A stretch of 64,000 nucleotides of DNA, taken from NCBI GenBank assembly GCA_963768185.1, contig CAVYGS010000005.1:372001-436000 (forward strand). The letters run 5' to 3'. This stretch comes from Palsa-461 sp963768185. Lineage in GTDB: Bacteria > Actinomycetota > Acidimicrobiia > Acidimicrobiales > RAAP-2. This document shows positions 10,020 through 18,265 of the stretch, piece after piece (position 1 is the stretch's first letter; each line of letters starts with the position of its first letter). The notes beneath the pieces were generated by a model. The model saw only the letters and a list, made by a program, of their open reading frames with translations, made no database searches and was not told where the DNA came from. A program made the position numbers and the translations under genes.

Positions 10020-10703
10020 ATGACGGCCGTCGCCCAGGCTGAGGACGGCGGGTCGGGCGGCCACGCCGGGATGCGGCCCGTGCTGCGGGGCTGGCTGCAC
10101 GTCGGAGCTTTCGTGGCCTGGCTCATCGGTGGGCCGTTCCTCATTGCGGCTGCTCCCGATGGGGGCAGCGAGCCCGCACTGAGCGTCTACGTGTTAGCCA
10201 TGCTGGCCATGTTCGGAACCAGCGCATCGTTCCATCGCATCCGCTGGTCCGCACCGGCATGGCGTCGCATGCGGCGGGCCGACCACAGCGCCATCTTCGT
10301 GGGCATCGCCGGGACATCGACGGGCGTGGCTTGTCTGGCCCTGTCAGGATGGTCCCAGGTACTGCTCCTCAGCTTGGTCTGGGGCGGCGCCACGGTGGGC
10401 ATCGTGGTGCGTCAGGTTTGGCTCGACGCGCCGCAGTGGGCGGTCGCCGTTCCCTACGTGGTGGTGGGCTGGTCCGCACTGATCGTCGCCCCGCAGTTGG
10501 TACGCAGCCTGGGCTGGACCGGCTTTGTCCTCATCCTCATCGCCGGCATTGCCTACACCACCGGCGCCCTCATCTATGCCCGCAAGCGACCTGATCCTTG
10601 GCCGGGAGTGTTCGGGTTCCACGAGATCTTTCATGCGTGCACGGTGATCGGAGCCGCGACCTTCGCCTATCTGATCGCCTTCATCGCGCTGCCTCGGTAC
10701 TGA
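10020..10703 (+). CDS. Hemolysin III / PAQR-family integral membrane protein (TrhA-like)
   Basis: This seven-helix membrane protein of the progestin-and-adipoQ-receptor/hemolysin III family is probably a Zn-dependent membrane hydrolase or lipid-homeostasis factor. The conserved metal-site motifs are present in order: SASFHRI near helix 2, ADHSAIFVGIAG, and HEIFHACTVIGA at the C-terminus, giving the three histidines and the aspartate. Length is 227 aa from ATG 10020, normal for the family; a GTG at 9996 is an alternative. It stands alone between HU and the mobile nest. Confidence 0.88.
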   Translation: MTAVAQAEDGGSGGHAGMRPVLRGWLHVGAFVAWLIGGPFLIAAAPDGGSEPALSVYVLAMLAMFGTSASFHRIRWSAPAWRRMRRADHSAIFVGIAGTSTGVACLALSGWSQVLLLSLVWGGATVGIVVRQVWLDAPQWAVAVPYVVVGWSALIVAPQLVRSLGWTGFVLILIAGIAYTTGALIYARKRPDPWPGVFGFHEIFHACTVIGAATFAYLIAFIALPRY

Positions 10704-11009
10704 CACCTGCCAGCTCTTCATGGTTCACCTTCCTCCCCAAGAGCGGTGAATCACCGATCCGGGGGGGGGGGGGCGCCCGGCGGGACGGCCGACGGTGCTT
10801 CGTTGGTCGGAGGGCGACACTAACGGGCTGATGAACTATGCCCAACCGGTTCGGCTCCGTTCGTCGAGGTGGCTGATGTTGTGACAGCCGCCGCGGGTGT
10901 GGTTGTAAGGCCGAACAGGCGCGCCGAATGCTCCCTCGCTCCACTGGTCATGACGAGTCCTCCTCCTTTTGCGCTCGTGACGCACTGAATGTCATGAAGA
11001 GGGGCCTCC
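10704..11009. other. Non-coding stretch with a 13-G run, leading into the IS110 left end
   Basis: I see no gene here. It contains an uninterrupted run of 13 G (10761-10773) and, further on, the probable left part of the IS110-type element, whose outer boundary I cannot fix because this family lacks terminal inverted repeats. Confidence 0.5.
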
Positions 11010-11040
11010 CCGATGAGAACAACACTTGGGTTCTCGTCGG
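11010..11040 (+). ncRNA. Strong hairpin upstream of IS110 transposase, candidate bridge-RNA segment
   Basis: CCGATGAGAAC (11010-11020) pairs with GTTCTCGTCGG (11030-11040) around a 9-nt loop; ten pairs are Watson-Crick and one is G-U. It lies 30 bp before the transposase start. IS110-group elements encode their guide (bridge) RNA in the left non-coding end, and such RNAs contain hairpins of this size. The folding is seen directly; the bridge-RNA role is inferred. Confidence 0.4.
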
Positions 11041-11070
11041 AACCAATCACCAAGGAGGCTCCCAGACACC

Positions 11071-11183
11071 ATGTTGCACCTCGGACTCGACCTCAGCAGA
11101 AAAAGACTGGACGTCTGTGTCCTCGACGAGCGCGGTGAGCGGCTCGCCGTCACCACAGCCCCGCCCGACGCAGACGGCCTTCG
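11071..11183 (+). pseudogene. IS110-family transposase, N-terminal fragment
   Basis: ATG 11071 is preceded by a good ribosome site (AGGAGG, ~11053-11058). The fragment carries the first catalytic aspartate of the DEDD RuvC-like domain (LHLGLDLSRKRLDV). It is cut after DGLR by the IS21 element, with CTTCG as target duplication at 11179-11183. Joining it to 17334 onward restores DGLRELVRRTAAFGG in frame. Confidence 0.88.
11179..11183. repeat. IS21 target-site duplication CTTCG, left copy
   Basis: CTTCG at 11179-11183 is repeated at 17329-17333 immediately outside the two ends of the IS21 element. A 5-bp duplication falls in the 4-8 bp range usual for IS21. Deleting one copy plus the element restores the IS110 transposase reading frame. 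Confidence 0.88.
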
Positions 11184-11345
11184 TGCGTATTCCGGTGATT
11201 CCGTACACCCAGTCCGGAGTTTTCGTACACCGGATCCGGAGGCCGCGTAGCGGCCGACGCTGAGCCTCGATCTCAGCCCCTGGTGGTCACCTCCTTGGGG
11301 TCGTAGAAGGGGCAGTCTGCCAAGACGACGGGGGCGATGCTCATT

Positions 11346-12131
11346 TCACTGCCCTTTCCGAAGACGCGGTGTGGGCGTCTCGGAGCCGTCGGTCTCTGCG
11401 TGCTTGCCCCGCCGCAGCGACTCACCGTGGAGCTCGATGCGGTGCACGTGCTCGAGAAGGCGGTCCAAGATCCCGTCGGCGACAGTCGGCTCTCCGAGGG
11501 CCTCGTGCCACATGGCCACCGGCAGTTGGGAGGTGACGATGGTCGAGCGCAGCCCGACGCGGTCCTCGATGACCTCGAGCACGTCGGCCGCCTGGTCGGG
11601 GGCGAGCGGGCGCAACAAGAAGTCGTCGATCACGAGCACCTCGGTGCGGGCCCAGGTGCTCATCAGCCGAGCCAGGCGCCCGTCGGCCCGCGCCAGCGCG
11701 ATCTCGTCGTGCAGGCGCGGGCCGCGTAGGTAGAGAGCGCTGTGACCGCGACGGATGGCCGCGTTGGCCAGCGCGCAGCCCAGATAGGTCTTGCCGAGAC
11801 CCGTCGCGCCCACGACGACGATGCTGTGGTGGGCATCGACCCAATGCGCCTCGGCCAAGGAGAGCATCTGGGCGCGTTCGAGACCGCGGGGGCGGCGGAA
11901 GTCGATGCCCTCCACACTGGCCGCGATGCGCAGCTTTGCTGCTTTGAGCATCCGTTCGAGCCGGCGGTTCTGGCGCTCGGTCACCTCGCGGTCGACCAGC
12001 ATCGCCAGGCGGTCCTCGAAGCCCAAGGCGTCGTAGTCGGGGTGCTCGCGTTGTTCGACCAGGCCTCCGGCCATGCCGGGCAGGCGCAAGGCGTGCAGAC
12101 CCTCGAGTGTGGCAGCGGTGTTCATGGTCAT
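11346..12131 (-). CDS. istB: IS21-family helper ATPase IstB
   Basis: This AAA+ ATPase assists IstA in target selection and strand transfer. The 261-residue protein shows Walker A (GATGLGKT), Walker B (VLVIDDFLL) and an arginine-rich C-terminus, the standard IstB layout. ATG 12131 follows an AGGAGG ribosome site; a second ATG at 12125 is in frame. It follows the istA 3' part by 7 bp, as usual in IS21 operons. It appears intact although its partner istA is broken. Confidence 0.93.
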   Translation of the reverse strand: MTMNTAATLEGLHALRLPGMAGGLVEQREHPDYDALGFEDRLAMLVDREVTERQNRRLERMLKAAKLRIAASVEGIDFRRPRGLERAQMLSLAEAHWVDAHHSIVVVGATGLGKTYLGCALANAAIRRGHSALYLRGPRLHDEIALARADGRLARLMSTWARTEVLVIDDFLLRPLAPDQAADVLEVIEDRVGLRSTIVTSQLPVAMWHEALGEPTVADGILDRLLEHVHRIELHGESLRRGKHAETDGSETPTPRLRKGQ

Positions 12132-12138
12132 GCCTCCT

Positions 12139-13047
12139 TCAGGCGTAGTAGCTCGGGCCGCGCAGATTTGCGTGGCGGGGATGGGGACGTCGGACGGGTT
12201 GGGACAGAGGTTGGGTGTCGAGGTTGTGGCGCAAGATCGACTCAACGGAGCGGAACGACAGCGCCCGTGCCGCGAGCGCCCGAGCGCAGGCCGCCTCGGT
12301 GCGCTCGACGCCATAACGATCGGCCAGGCGGATGATGCCGAGGGCAGAGCGATAGCCCTGCTCGGGGTGCCGACGCGCCTCCATGATGGCTGCGACGAGC
12401 GCGGCCGTGGAGGGCCCGGTGCGTCCGGCCCACGCCACGATGCGGCTCGGGGTCCACTCGGCGTGGCGCCGGTGGCTCTCTGGCATGTGGGAGGGATCGG
12501 TCGTGTGCCTGCCTCGGCGCCGGTCGAGCAGGTGGGAGGCCACCCGGCGCGCCTTGTGGAAGACCTCGACCGTGCGGGTACTCGTGCGCACGTCGATGCG
12601 TTGGCCGACCAGCTGGTAGGGCACCGAGTAGTAATGACCGTCGATGTCGACGTGGTAATCGATGTTGACCTTGAGCCCGATGCGCCAGGCGGCGAACTCG
12701 TAGGGCTCGGGGGGCAAGGGTCCGAGAGCCGGGCGTTCGAGGTCTTCGAAGAGGGAACGGCGCGAACCCTCCATCTTCTTGAAGGGCCGGTCGTTGATGG
12801 ACAGCACCAGCTCGGCGATGGCCGCATTCGCCTCGGCCAGGGTGTAGAAGCGCCGGTTGCGGAGTCGAGCCAGGATCCAGCGCTCGGCGAGCAAGACGCC
12901 CGCTTCGACCTTGGCCTTGTCGCGGGGTTTGGCGGCACGCGTCGGGATGATGGCGAGTCCGTAGTGATCGGACAGCTCGGCGTAGGTGGCGTTGACGTCG
13001 GGCTCGTAGCGGTGCGCTCGCGTCACGCCCGAGCGCAAGTTGTCGCA
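12139..13047 (-). pseudogene. istA: IS21 transposase IstA, C-terminal part (severed by RIT insertion)
   Basis: This is the second half of the IstA integrase core. It begins DNLRSGVTRAHRYEPD, so it contains the second catalytic Asp neighbourhood, and includes the catalytic glutamate in KPRDKAKVEAGV. A C-terminal beta-barrel-like region for DNA binding follows. The matching N-terminal half is at 16550-17185. Joining the halves gives GGVPRIVVPD-NLRSGVTR, the normal IstA sequence. Confidence 0.88.
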
Positions 13048-13074
13048 CTTCTGTTCCCGACTCCGTTATGTGGC
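13048..13074 (+). repeat. RIT element left terminal inverted repeat (27 bp)
   Basis: The 27 bp beginning CTTCTGTTCCCGAC and ending TATGTGGC are exactly complementary to 16493-16519. They lie at the junction with the istA C-terminal half and mark the left end of the recombinase trio. Confidence 0.93.
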
Positions 13075-13197
13075 CGAGTCCCGTTGGACCAGTGTCGATG
13101 CGGCTGAATCCGCTGGAGCTTTCAGTTTTTGGGCACATAACGCCTGGCCAAGTGAAGGTGGCTTCCTCAATCCCTACGTGGAGAAAGGAAGTTGCTC

Positions 13198-14457
13198 ATG
13201 TTGGAGAGGTACTTTGTCAAGCCAGCAACGATCGACCGCATCCGTGGGTCATGGATCGGGCCAGAGATCGAGGAATATGTCGGGTGGCTGGCCGACCACG
13301 GCTATGGCGCGAAGAGCGTCTGGCGCCGCGTCCCGATTGTGGCCGCTTTCGGCGAGTTCGCTGGTGAGCGAGGTGCGCGCCTAGTCGCCGAGCTGCCGAT
13401 GCATGTCGACGCCTTCGTTGCCGAAAGGGTTCGGAACCATGGGGCGCGCACCGGATCGGACCGGCCCATGGCGAAGGAAGTGCGTGGCCCAGTTGAGCAG
13501 TTGCTCTTGGTCGTCCTTCCTGGCTTCGAGTCCAGTGGCCGACCACACCATGCCCAACCCTTCGCCGACGCTGTTCCGAGGTTCTTCGACTACCTGGTGG
13601 AAGAGCGTGGTCTTCGCCCCGCTTCTGTGGTGTCTTATCGTCACCACCTCGACCGCTTCGAGGCGTATCTCACGAGAGTCGGCGCTGGTGTCCACGAGCT
13701 CTCGCCGGCGCTCCTGAGCGCCTTCGTCACCGAGCGGGCAGGAACGGGTCTCGCCAAGACGACGGTGCGAGGGGGCTGCGGGGCCCTGCGTGTGTTCCTG
13801 CGTTATGCACACCGCGAGGGCGTCTTGGGTCGGGATCTCTCCACCACGGCGGAGTGGCCGCAGGCTTACCGGCTCTCCACGATCCCGCGCTCGATCACTT
13901 GGGAGGACGTCGAGCGGGTGCTCGCAGGCGTTGACCGGCGCACGGCGTGTGGGAGGCGGGATTACGCGATCTTGCTCTTGTTGGTGATCTATGGACTGCG
14001 CGGACGAGAGGTCGCGGCGCTCACGCTCGACGATATTGACTGGCGCCGGGAGCGCCTCGCTGTCCCGGAGCGCAAGGCCGGACACTCCACCGCATTCCCG
14101 CTGTCGCCCCCGGTCGGTGAGGCGATCGTCGACTACCTCAGGAATGGTCGACCGCCAACCAACGACCGCCGAGTCTTTATGCGCGCCATGGCCCCGGTGC
14201 ATCCGCTCGGGGCCGCAGCGGTGTCGGGATGTGCCCGGCGTTACCTGCTGGCCGCTGGGGTGGAGGTTCCTCGACCGGGATCCCACACCCTTCGCCACAC
14301 CTGCGTGCAGCGTCTCGTCGACGCCGACTTCAGCCTGAAGGAGATCGGGGACTTCGTCGGGCATCGCTCGGCGGCCTCGACGGAGATCTACGCCAAGGTG
14401 GCCGTCGAGTCGCTGCGCGAGGTCGCTCTCGGTGATGGAGAGGAGGTGCTTCGATGA
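13198..14457 (+). CDS. RIT tyrosine recombinase, first of trio
   Basis: This 419-residue phage-integrase-family site-specific recombinase is the longest of the three. It has an N-terminal SAM-like core-binding region (~115-210) and a C-terminal catalytic domain with Arg (YGLRGREV), Lys (ERKAGHS), HxxR (HTLRHT), a second His (GHRS) and the nucleophile Tyr (EIYAKV). ATG 13198 sits 6 bp after a GAAAGGA-type ribosome site; TTG 13192 is the longer alternative. The stop overlaps the next start by ATGA. Confidence 0.92.
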   Translation: MLERYFVKPATIDRIRGSWIGPEIEEYVGWLADHGYGAKSVWRRVPIVAAFGEFAGERGARLVAELPMHVDAFVAERVRNHGARTGSDRPMAKEVRGPVEQLLLVVLPGFESSGRPHHAQPFADAVPRFFDYLVEERGLRPASVVSYRHHLDRFEAYLTRVGAGVHELSPALLSAFVTERAGTGLAKTTVRGGCGALRVFLRYAHREGVLGRDLSTTAEWPQAYRLSTIPRSITWEDVERVLAGVDRRTACGRRDYAILLLLVIYGLRGREVAALTLDDIDWRRERLAVPERKAGHSTAFPLSPPVGEAIVDYLRNGRPPTNDRRVFMRAMAPVHPLGAAAVSGCARRYLLAAGVEVPRPGSHTLRHTCVQRLVDADFSLKEIGDFVGHRSAASTEIYAKVAVESLREVALGDGEEVLR

Positions 14458-15419
14458 CCGAGACCCTCGCCTCCGTCGTGGGGCAATTCCTCACAGCTCG
14501 CCGGGCCCTCGGACGCAAGTACCACGGCGAAGAGTCCGAGCTGCGGCTATTGATTCGCTTCGCAGACGAACGCCGAGTCTGCCGGCTCGACCAGCTCACG
14601 TCGGCACTGCTCGATGAGTTCTTTGCTTCAAGGCCGAGGTCACGTCCGCGCAGCTTCAACCACCTCCTCGGTGTCGTCGCCTGCTTTCTCGACTGGGCGG
14701 TCGCTCAGGAACTGCTGTCAGCTTCACCGCTTCGGACCCGTCGGCGTCGAGCGACGTCGGTGCGCGTGCCGTTCCTGTTCGACGCTGCCCAGGCCCGCCA
14801 GCTACTCGACGCCGCGGCTGCGCTGCCCGACAACTCCCGAGCCGCCCAACGCGGCCCCACCTACCGGACGATCTTCGCCCTCTGCTACGGACTGGGGCTG
14901 CGGGCCGGAGAGGTGTGCGGACTGCACCTGGGCGATGTCGAGCTCGAACGGAACCTGCTTGTCGTGGTGGGCGGCAAGTTCGGAAAGAGCCGCCTCGTCC
15001 CCCACGGACCGCGCATCGCCGAGCTGGTGGGCGAACAGGTGGAACGTCGCCACGCCAACGGTGTTTCGGCCACCTCTGCGCCACTGTTCAGCTTCGACGG
15101 GCGGCGTTGCGTCCACCCTGGCACAGCCAGCCAGGTGTTTCACCACCTGGTCACCTCGCTCGAGCTCCCGATTCCGGAGGGCGTCTCGCCGCCAAGGCTG
15201 CACGATCTTCGGCACTCTTTTGCGGTCGGGTGTTTGCTGCGTTGGTATCGAGAAGGGCTTGACCCGGCCAGCCGGCTCCATCAGCTGTCCACCTTCATGG
15301 GACATGTCGACCCCGTCTCGACCGCCGTCTACCTCACGATCACCCCGGCACTACTCGAAGAGGCCAACCGGCGCTTTGAGGCCTTTGCCCTCCCGGCGCT
15401 CGAAGGAGTGGTCCAATGA
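14454..15419 (+). CDS. RIT tyrosine recombinase, second of trio
   Basis: This 321-residue tyrosine recombinase has all catalytic residues visible: Arg in GLGLRAGEV, Lys in GKFGKSR, HxxR in HDLRHS, His in FMGHVD and Tyr in AVYLTIT. The N-terminal ~100 residues form the core-binding domain. It is coupled by 4-bp overlaps to both neighbours, implying co-translation and probably a heteromeric recombination complex, as proposed for RIT elements. It looks intact. Confidence 0.92.
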   Translation: MTETLASVVGQFLTARRALGRKYHGEESELRLLIRFADERRVCRLDQLTSALLDEFFASRPRSRPRSFNHLLGVVACFLDWAVAQELLSASPLRTRRRRATSVRVPFLFDAAQARQLLDAAAALPDNSRAAQRGPTYRTIFALCYGLGLRAGEVCGLHLGDVELERNLLVVVGGKFGKSRLVPHGPRIAELVGEQVERRHANGVSATSAPLFSFDGRRCVHPGTASQVFHHLVTSLELPIPEGVSPPRLHDLRHSFAVGCLLRWYREGLDPASRLHQLSTFMGHVDPVSTAVYLTITPALLEEANRRFEAFALPALEGVVQ

Positions 15420-16423
15420 GCGAACCGTCGCCGCAGCTCGGCGCCATCGTGCACTCGTTCGTGATCGACCACCTGGTGGCCGTGAAGGGACTGCGTCCCT
15501 CTTCAGTGCGCAGCTACCGCGACACGATCCGACTGTTCCTCGTTTTTGTCGCAGCACAAAAGGGCTGTCGGATCACTCGGCTGACGCTCGACGACCTCAG
15601 CTTCGAGCGCGTCGTCGGGTTCCTTCGACATCTCGAGGTCGATCGTCACAACCATGTCCGAACTCGCAACCAGCGCCTCGCGGCCCTCCACACGCTCTTC
15701 GACTACATCGCCACGCGGTCTCCCGAGATGCTTGACGTGTGCCAGCGGGTCTCCGCTATCCCGATGAAGCGATCAGCGCCCGCTGAGACTCGCTTCCTTG
15801 AGCGTGACGAGGTCGAGACGCTGTTTCGCACACTGTCCGACGAGGGGCGTCTCGGGCTGCGAGATCACACCGTGTTGCTATTCCTCTACAACACCGGAGC
15901 CCGTGTGCAGGAGGTGGCTGATCTGCGAGTCGAACACCTCGACCTAGGCGAGCATCCGCTCGTGCGACTCCATGGCAAAGGCGACAAGTGGCGGACCTGC
16001 CCTCTATGGCACCACACGGTCACCTTGCTGCGCGCGCTCATCGACGCCGATCCGGCATCGGGCCCGAAAGCGCCGGTATTTTCGGCCAACGGGCATGCCC
16101 TCACCCGCTCGGGGATCTACAAGATCGTCCGGCGGCATGCGTCGAGTCTGGACGACCCGAGAATCGGACGAAGAGTCAGCCCGCACGTCTTCCGGCACAC
16201 CGCGGCCGTTCACCTCCTCGAGTCGGGCGTCGAGGTCAACGTGATTCGCAGCTGGCTCGGGCATGCCAACCTCACCACCACCAACCGCTACGCCGAGATC
16301 AACACCCGCACGAAACAAGCTGCACTTCGTGCGACCGAGCTTCCAGGTTCTTCGGCGGATTCCCGCACGTCGCCAATCTGGCGCTCGGACGAATCGGTCC
16401 TCAATTGGCTCGCGTCGCTCTGA
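15416..16423 (+). CDS. RIT tyrosine recombinase, third of trio
   Basis: This 335-residue protein is XerC/D-like. Catalytic residues: Arg in NTGARVQEV, Lys in HGKGDKWR, HxxR in HVFRHT, His in GHANLTTT and Tyr in NRYAEI. It begins inside the stop of the second gene (ATGA) and ends about 70 bp before the right inverted repeat. With all three genes complete, the RIT element itself could still be active. Confidence 0.92.
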   Translation: MSEPSPQLGAIVHSFVIDHLVAVKGLRPSSVRSYRDTIRLFLVFVAAQKGCRITRLTLDDLSFERVVGFLRHLEVDRHNHVRTRNQRLAALHTLFDYIATRSPEMLDVCQRVSAIPMKRSAPAETRFLERDEVETLFRTLSDEGRLGLRDHTVLLFLYNTGARVQEVADLRVEHLDLGEHPLVRLHGKGDKWRTCPLWHHTVTLLRALIDADPASGPKAPVFSANGHALTRSGIYKIVRRHASSLDDPRIGRRVSPHVFRHTAAVHLLESGVEVNVIRSWLGHANLTTTNRYAEINTRTKQAALRATELPGSSADSRTSPIWRSDESVLNWLASL

Positions 16424-16492
16424 GCGTTATGTTCCCTCAGCCAGTGCTGCGAGGCCGTTCACCACCGTGGTCACTCGTTTATGGCTCACAGC

Positions 16493-16519
16493 GCCACATA
16501 ACGGAGTCGGGAACAGAAG
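16493..16519 (-). repeat. RIT element right terminal inverted repeat (27 bp)
   Basis: This repeat is exactly complementary to 13048-13074, over 27 of 27 positions. It is followed directly by the 30-bp palindrome at 16520-16549. Confidence 0.93.
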
Positions 16520-16549
16520 CCCGATTATGTTCCGCGGAACATAATCGGG
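16520..16549. repeat. 30-bp perfect palindrome at the right RIT/istA junction
   Basis: The half-site CCCGATTATGTTCCG is followed immediately by its exact complement, with no spacer. The outer TCGGG belongs to istA (codons for VPD); the inner part is foreign. The motif TTATGTTCC also occurs inside the right end (~16427-16435), suggesting a recombinase recognition half-site. No matching palindrome occurs at the left junction. Confidence 0.9.
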
Positions 16550-17185
16550 CACGACGATACGCGGGACGCCGCCCATGAACTCGAAGCAGTGGACGTGGGC
16601 CATGACCCAGGGGCCGAGCCCCTGGGAGGCAATGGCCTCGGCGTAGAGGTAGTTCGAGGCTCCGAGCACGCCCACGAACAGCTCGGCCATAAACGAGACC
16701 TCGCCCGAGCGGTGGTCGTAGATCGGGAGGCGTTGTCCGGGGAAGTCGACGAAGAGTTTCTCGCCGGCGCGGTGCTCTTGGCGCATGACCACGTCGAGGT
16801 GGCCCTGCCAGGCCCGGTAGTGAAAGCAGAAGCGGCTGTAGCCCCAGCCGTCGGGGTGGGCCTCTTTGTACTCGAGCCACAACAACATGAGGGTCACGCC
16901 CTTGCGCTTGAGCTCACGGTGGACGTAGTGCCAGTCGGGCACCGGGCGCGCCTCGGTGGGCGGGACGGGCTCCTTGGCGAAGAGCAGTGCCTCGAGGGCG
17001 TCGTCGTCGAGATCCTCGGGCAGGGGCCAGCTGAGCCCGGCCGCCTTGGCCCGGCGCAGATGGTCGGCCACTGTGGTGAAGGGGATGCCGAGGGCCTGGC
17101 CCACCTGGCGGCGGGAAAGTCCCTGCTCCTCGGCAAGTCGCAGGATGTCGCGGACCTTGCGCATGGCGAGACGGGGTCTGGGCAC
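16550..17185 (-). pseudogene. istA: IS21 transposase IstA, N-terminal part (severed by RIT insertion)
   Basis: The fragment starts at ATG 17185 and contains a helix-turn-helix (LSRRQVGQALGIPFTTVADH, residues ~23-42). The first catalytic Asp follows in the integrase core (GEKLFVDFPGQ, ~145). It reads normally to GGVPRIVVPD and then runs into RIT end sequence. The partner half is at 12139-13047. IstA is the DDE transposase of the element and cannot function in two pieces. Confidence 0.88.
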
Positions 17186-17257
17186 TGCACCTCCTCGGAG
17201 TCGGGCTCCGAGGGAGGGTGACCGGCCTTCTCAGCTCAAGCGCGGACCCCTACGGGG

Positions 17258-17328
17258 TGTACGAAAACCTCAGGAATCGCTGTACGAAATCGACAGGAAC
17301 GGGTGTACGAAATCGCCCGGAATCCGCA
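17258..17328 (-). repeat. IS21 right terminal repeat array
   Basis: Three spaced modules of the form TGTACGAAA-n-GGAA occur here, with two complementary modules at 11190-11240 on the other end. The outermost bases form the terminal inverted repeat. Such arrays serve as IstA binding sites in this family. Confidence 0.8.
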
Positions 17329-18265
17329 CTTCGCGAACTGGTGAGGAGAACGGCCGCCTTTGGCGGCCCGGTCCATGCGGTCATCGAGTCGATGACCGGG
17401 GCCCGCTTCGTCCACGACACGCTCGAGCTGGCCGGCTGGGACGTGGACATTGCCGATGCCCAGAAGGTGAAGGGCTTGGCCCCCTTGGCCTGCAAGACCG
17501 ACAAGATCGACGCCTGGGTGCTGGCCGAGTTGTCCCGACGCGACCTGGTGCCGGCCATCTGGCTCCCCGATCCCGCCGTCCGGGGCGAGCGCGAGCGGGC
17601 CCGGTTCCGCCTGCATCTGGTCCGTCACCGGGTGATGTTGAAGAACCGCATCCACGCCAGCCTCATGAGCTTCGGCAAGCCCTGTGCGGTGTCGGACCTG
17701 TTCGGGCGCCAGGGTCGGGCAATCTTGGCTCGCCTCGATCTCCCAGAACCCTGGACCGAGAACATCACGACCGCCCTTCGCATGATCGACGACCTGGACA
17801 AAGAGATCGCAGGCATCGAGCGCGAGCTGCGGGCCCTCGGGGCCGACCATCCCTACGTCTCGTTGCTCCAGTCGGTGCCCGGGGTGGCCTGGATCCTCGG
17901 CTACACCATCGCTTCTGAGATCGGCGACATCAGCCGGTTCTCCTCACCCAAGTCCTTGGTCGGCTACAGCGGTCTGTGCCCGCGGGTCATCCAGTCCGGC
18001 GAGAAGGACTGGCGGGGGCCACTGGCCAAGAACGGCCCCAAGTACCTGCGCTGGGCACTCATCGAGGCTGCAGTCCACGCCGCCCAGCACCCGGTCTACG
18101 CCGAGCACTACCAGCGCACCAAGACTCGGCTGGGTCGTCGAGCGCGGGGCCAAGGTGGCCCGGGTCGAGGTGGCTCGCAAGCTCGCCGAGGCCATCTGGC
18201 ACATGCTGCAGACGGGCTCGTTCTTTTCTCCGGCAAGGTCCCACTGCTTATCTGGTCGCGTCTGA
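17329..18265 (+). pseudogene. IS110-family transposase, main C-terminal part, frameshifted near the end
   Basis: The protein resumes at LRELVRRTAAFGG after the CTTCG duplication. It carries the remaining DEDD residues (VIESMTGARFVHD and CKTDKIDA) and the C-terminal Tnp_20 domain with its catalytic serine region (VPGVAWILGYTIASEIG). A +1 shift at ~18135-18142 moves the last ~40 codons (AKVARVEVARKLAEAIW) into another frame, ending at 18265. Together with 11071-11183 it makes a transposase of about 350 aa. It recombines DNA under RNA guidance in relatives. Confidence 0.87.

Larger units (their letters stand above)
13048..16549 (+). mobile_element. RIT element (recombinase in trio) inserted in istA (inner layer)
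   Basis: Three consecutive tyrosine recombinase genes on the plus strand, joined by ATGA overlaps, are bounded by perfect 27-bp inverted repeats (13048-13074, 16493-16519). This is the defining layout of RIT elements. Imperfect subterminal copies of the GCGTTATGT motif lie inside both ends (~13133-13142 and ~16424-16433). The right end has an extra 30-bp perfect palindrome (16520-16549), five bases of which belong to istA, so about 25 bp are additional. No cargo gene is present. The element interrupts istA between VVPD and NLRS. Confidence 0.9.
11184..17328 (-). mobile_element. IS21-family element, itself split by a RIT element (middle layer)
   Basis: The element begins TGCGtATTCCGG (11184) and ends with the complementary CCGGAATcCGCA (17328). 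Each end contains repeated TGTACGAAA...GGAA modules: two on the left (to ~11240), three on the right (from ~17258), the multiple-repeat termini characteristic of IS21. It carries istA and istB on the minus strand. Without the RIT insertion it would be about 2.65 kb, normal for IS21. Confidence 0.88.
11010..18265 (+). mobile_element. IS110-family element interrupted by an IS21 element (outer layer of a three-layer nest)
   Basis: The transposase gene begins at 11071 and resumes at 17329. The gap is the IS21 element at 11184-17328. Only the gene and upstream hairpin define the extent given here; the true IS110 ends lie an unknown distance outside, since the family has no inverted repeats. The interruption makes the element immobile without a helper copy. 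Confidence 0.75.

Noticed and set aside
10868..10885. GTGGCTGATGTTG resembling the IS1182 end repeat GTGGCTGGTGTTG
   Set aside because: Only a partial match, with no CTAG beside it and no partner end, so chance similarity is likely.
13198..16423. Three recombinases considered as an integron or prophage integration module
   Set aside because: No attC-like cassettes, phage genes or integron integrase features. The trio with ATGA overlaps and terminal inverted repeats fits a RIT element.
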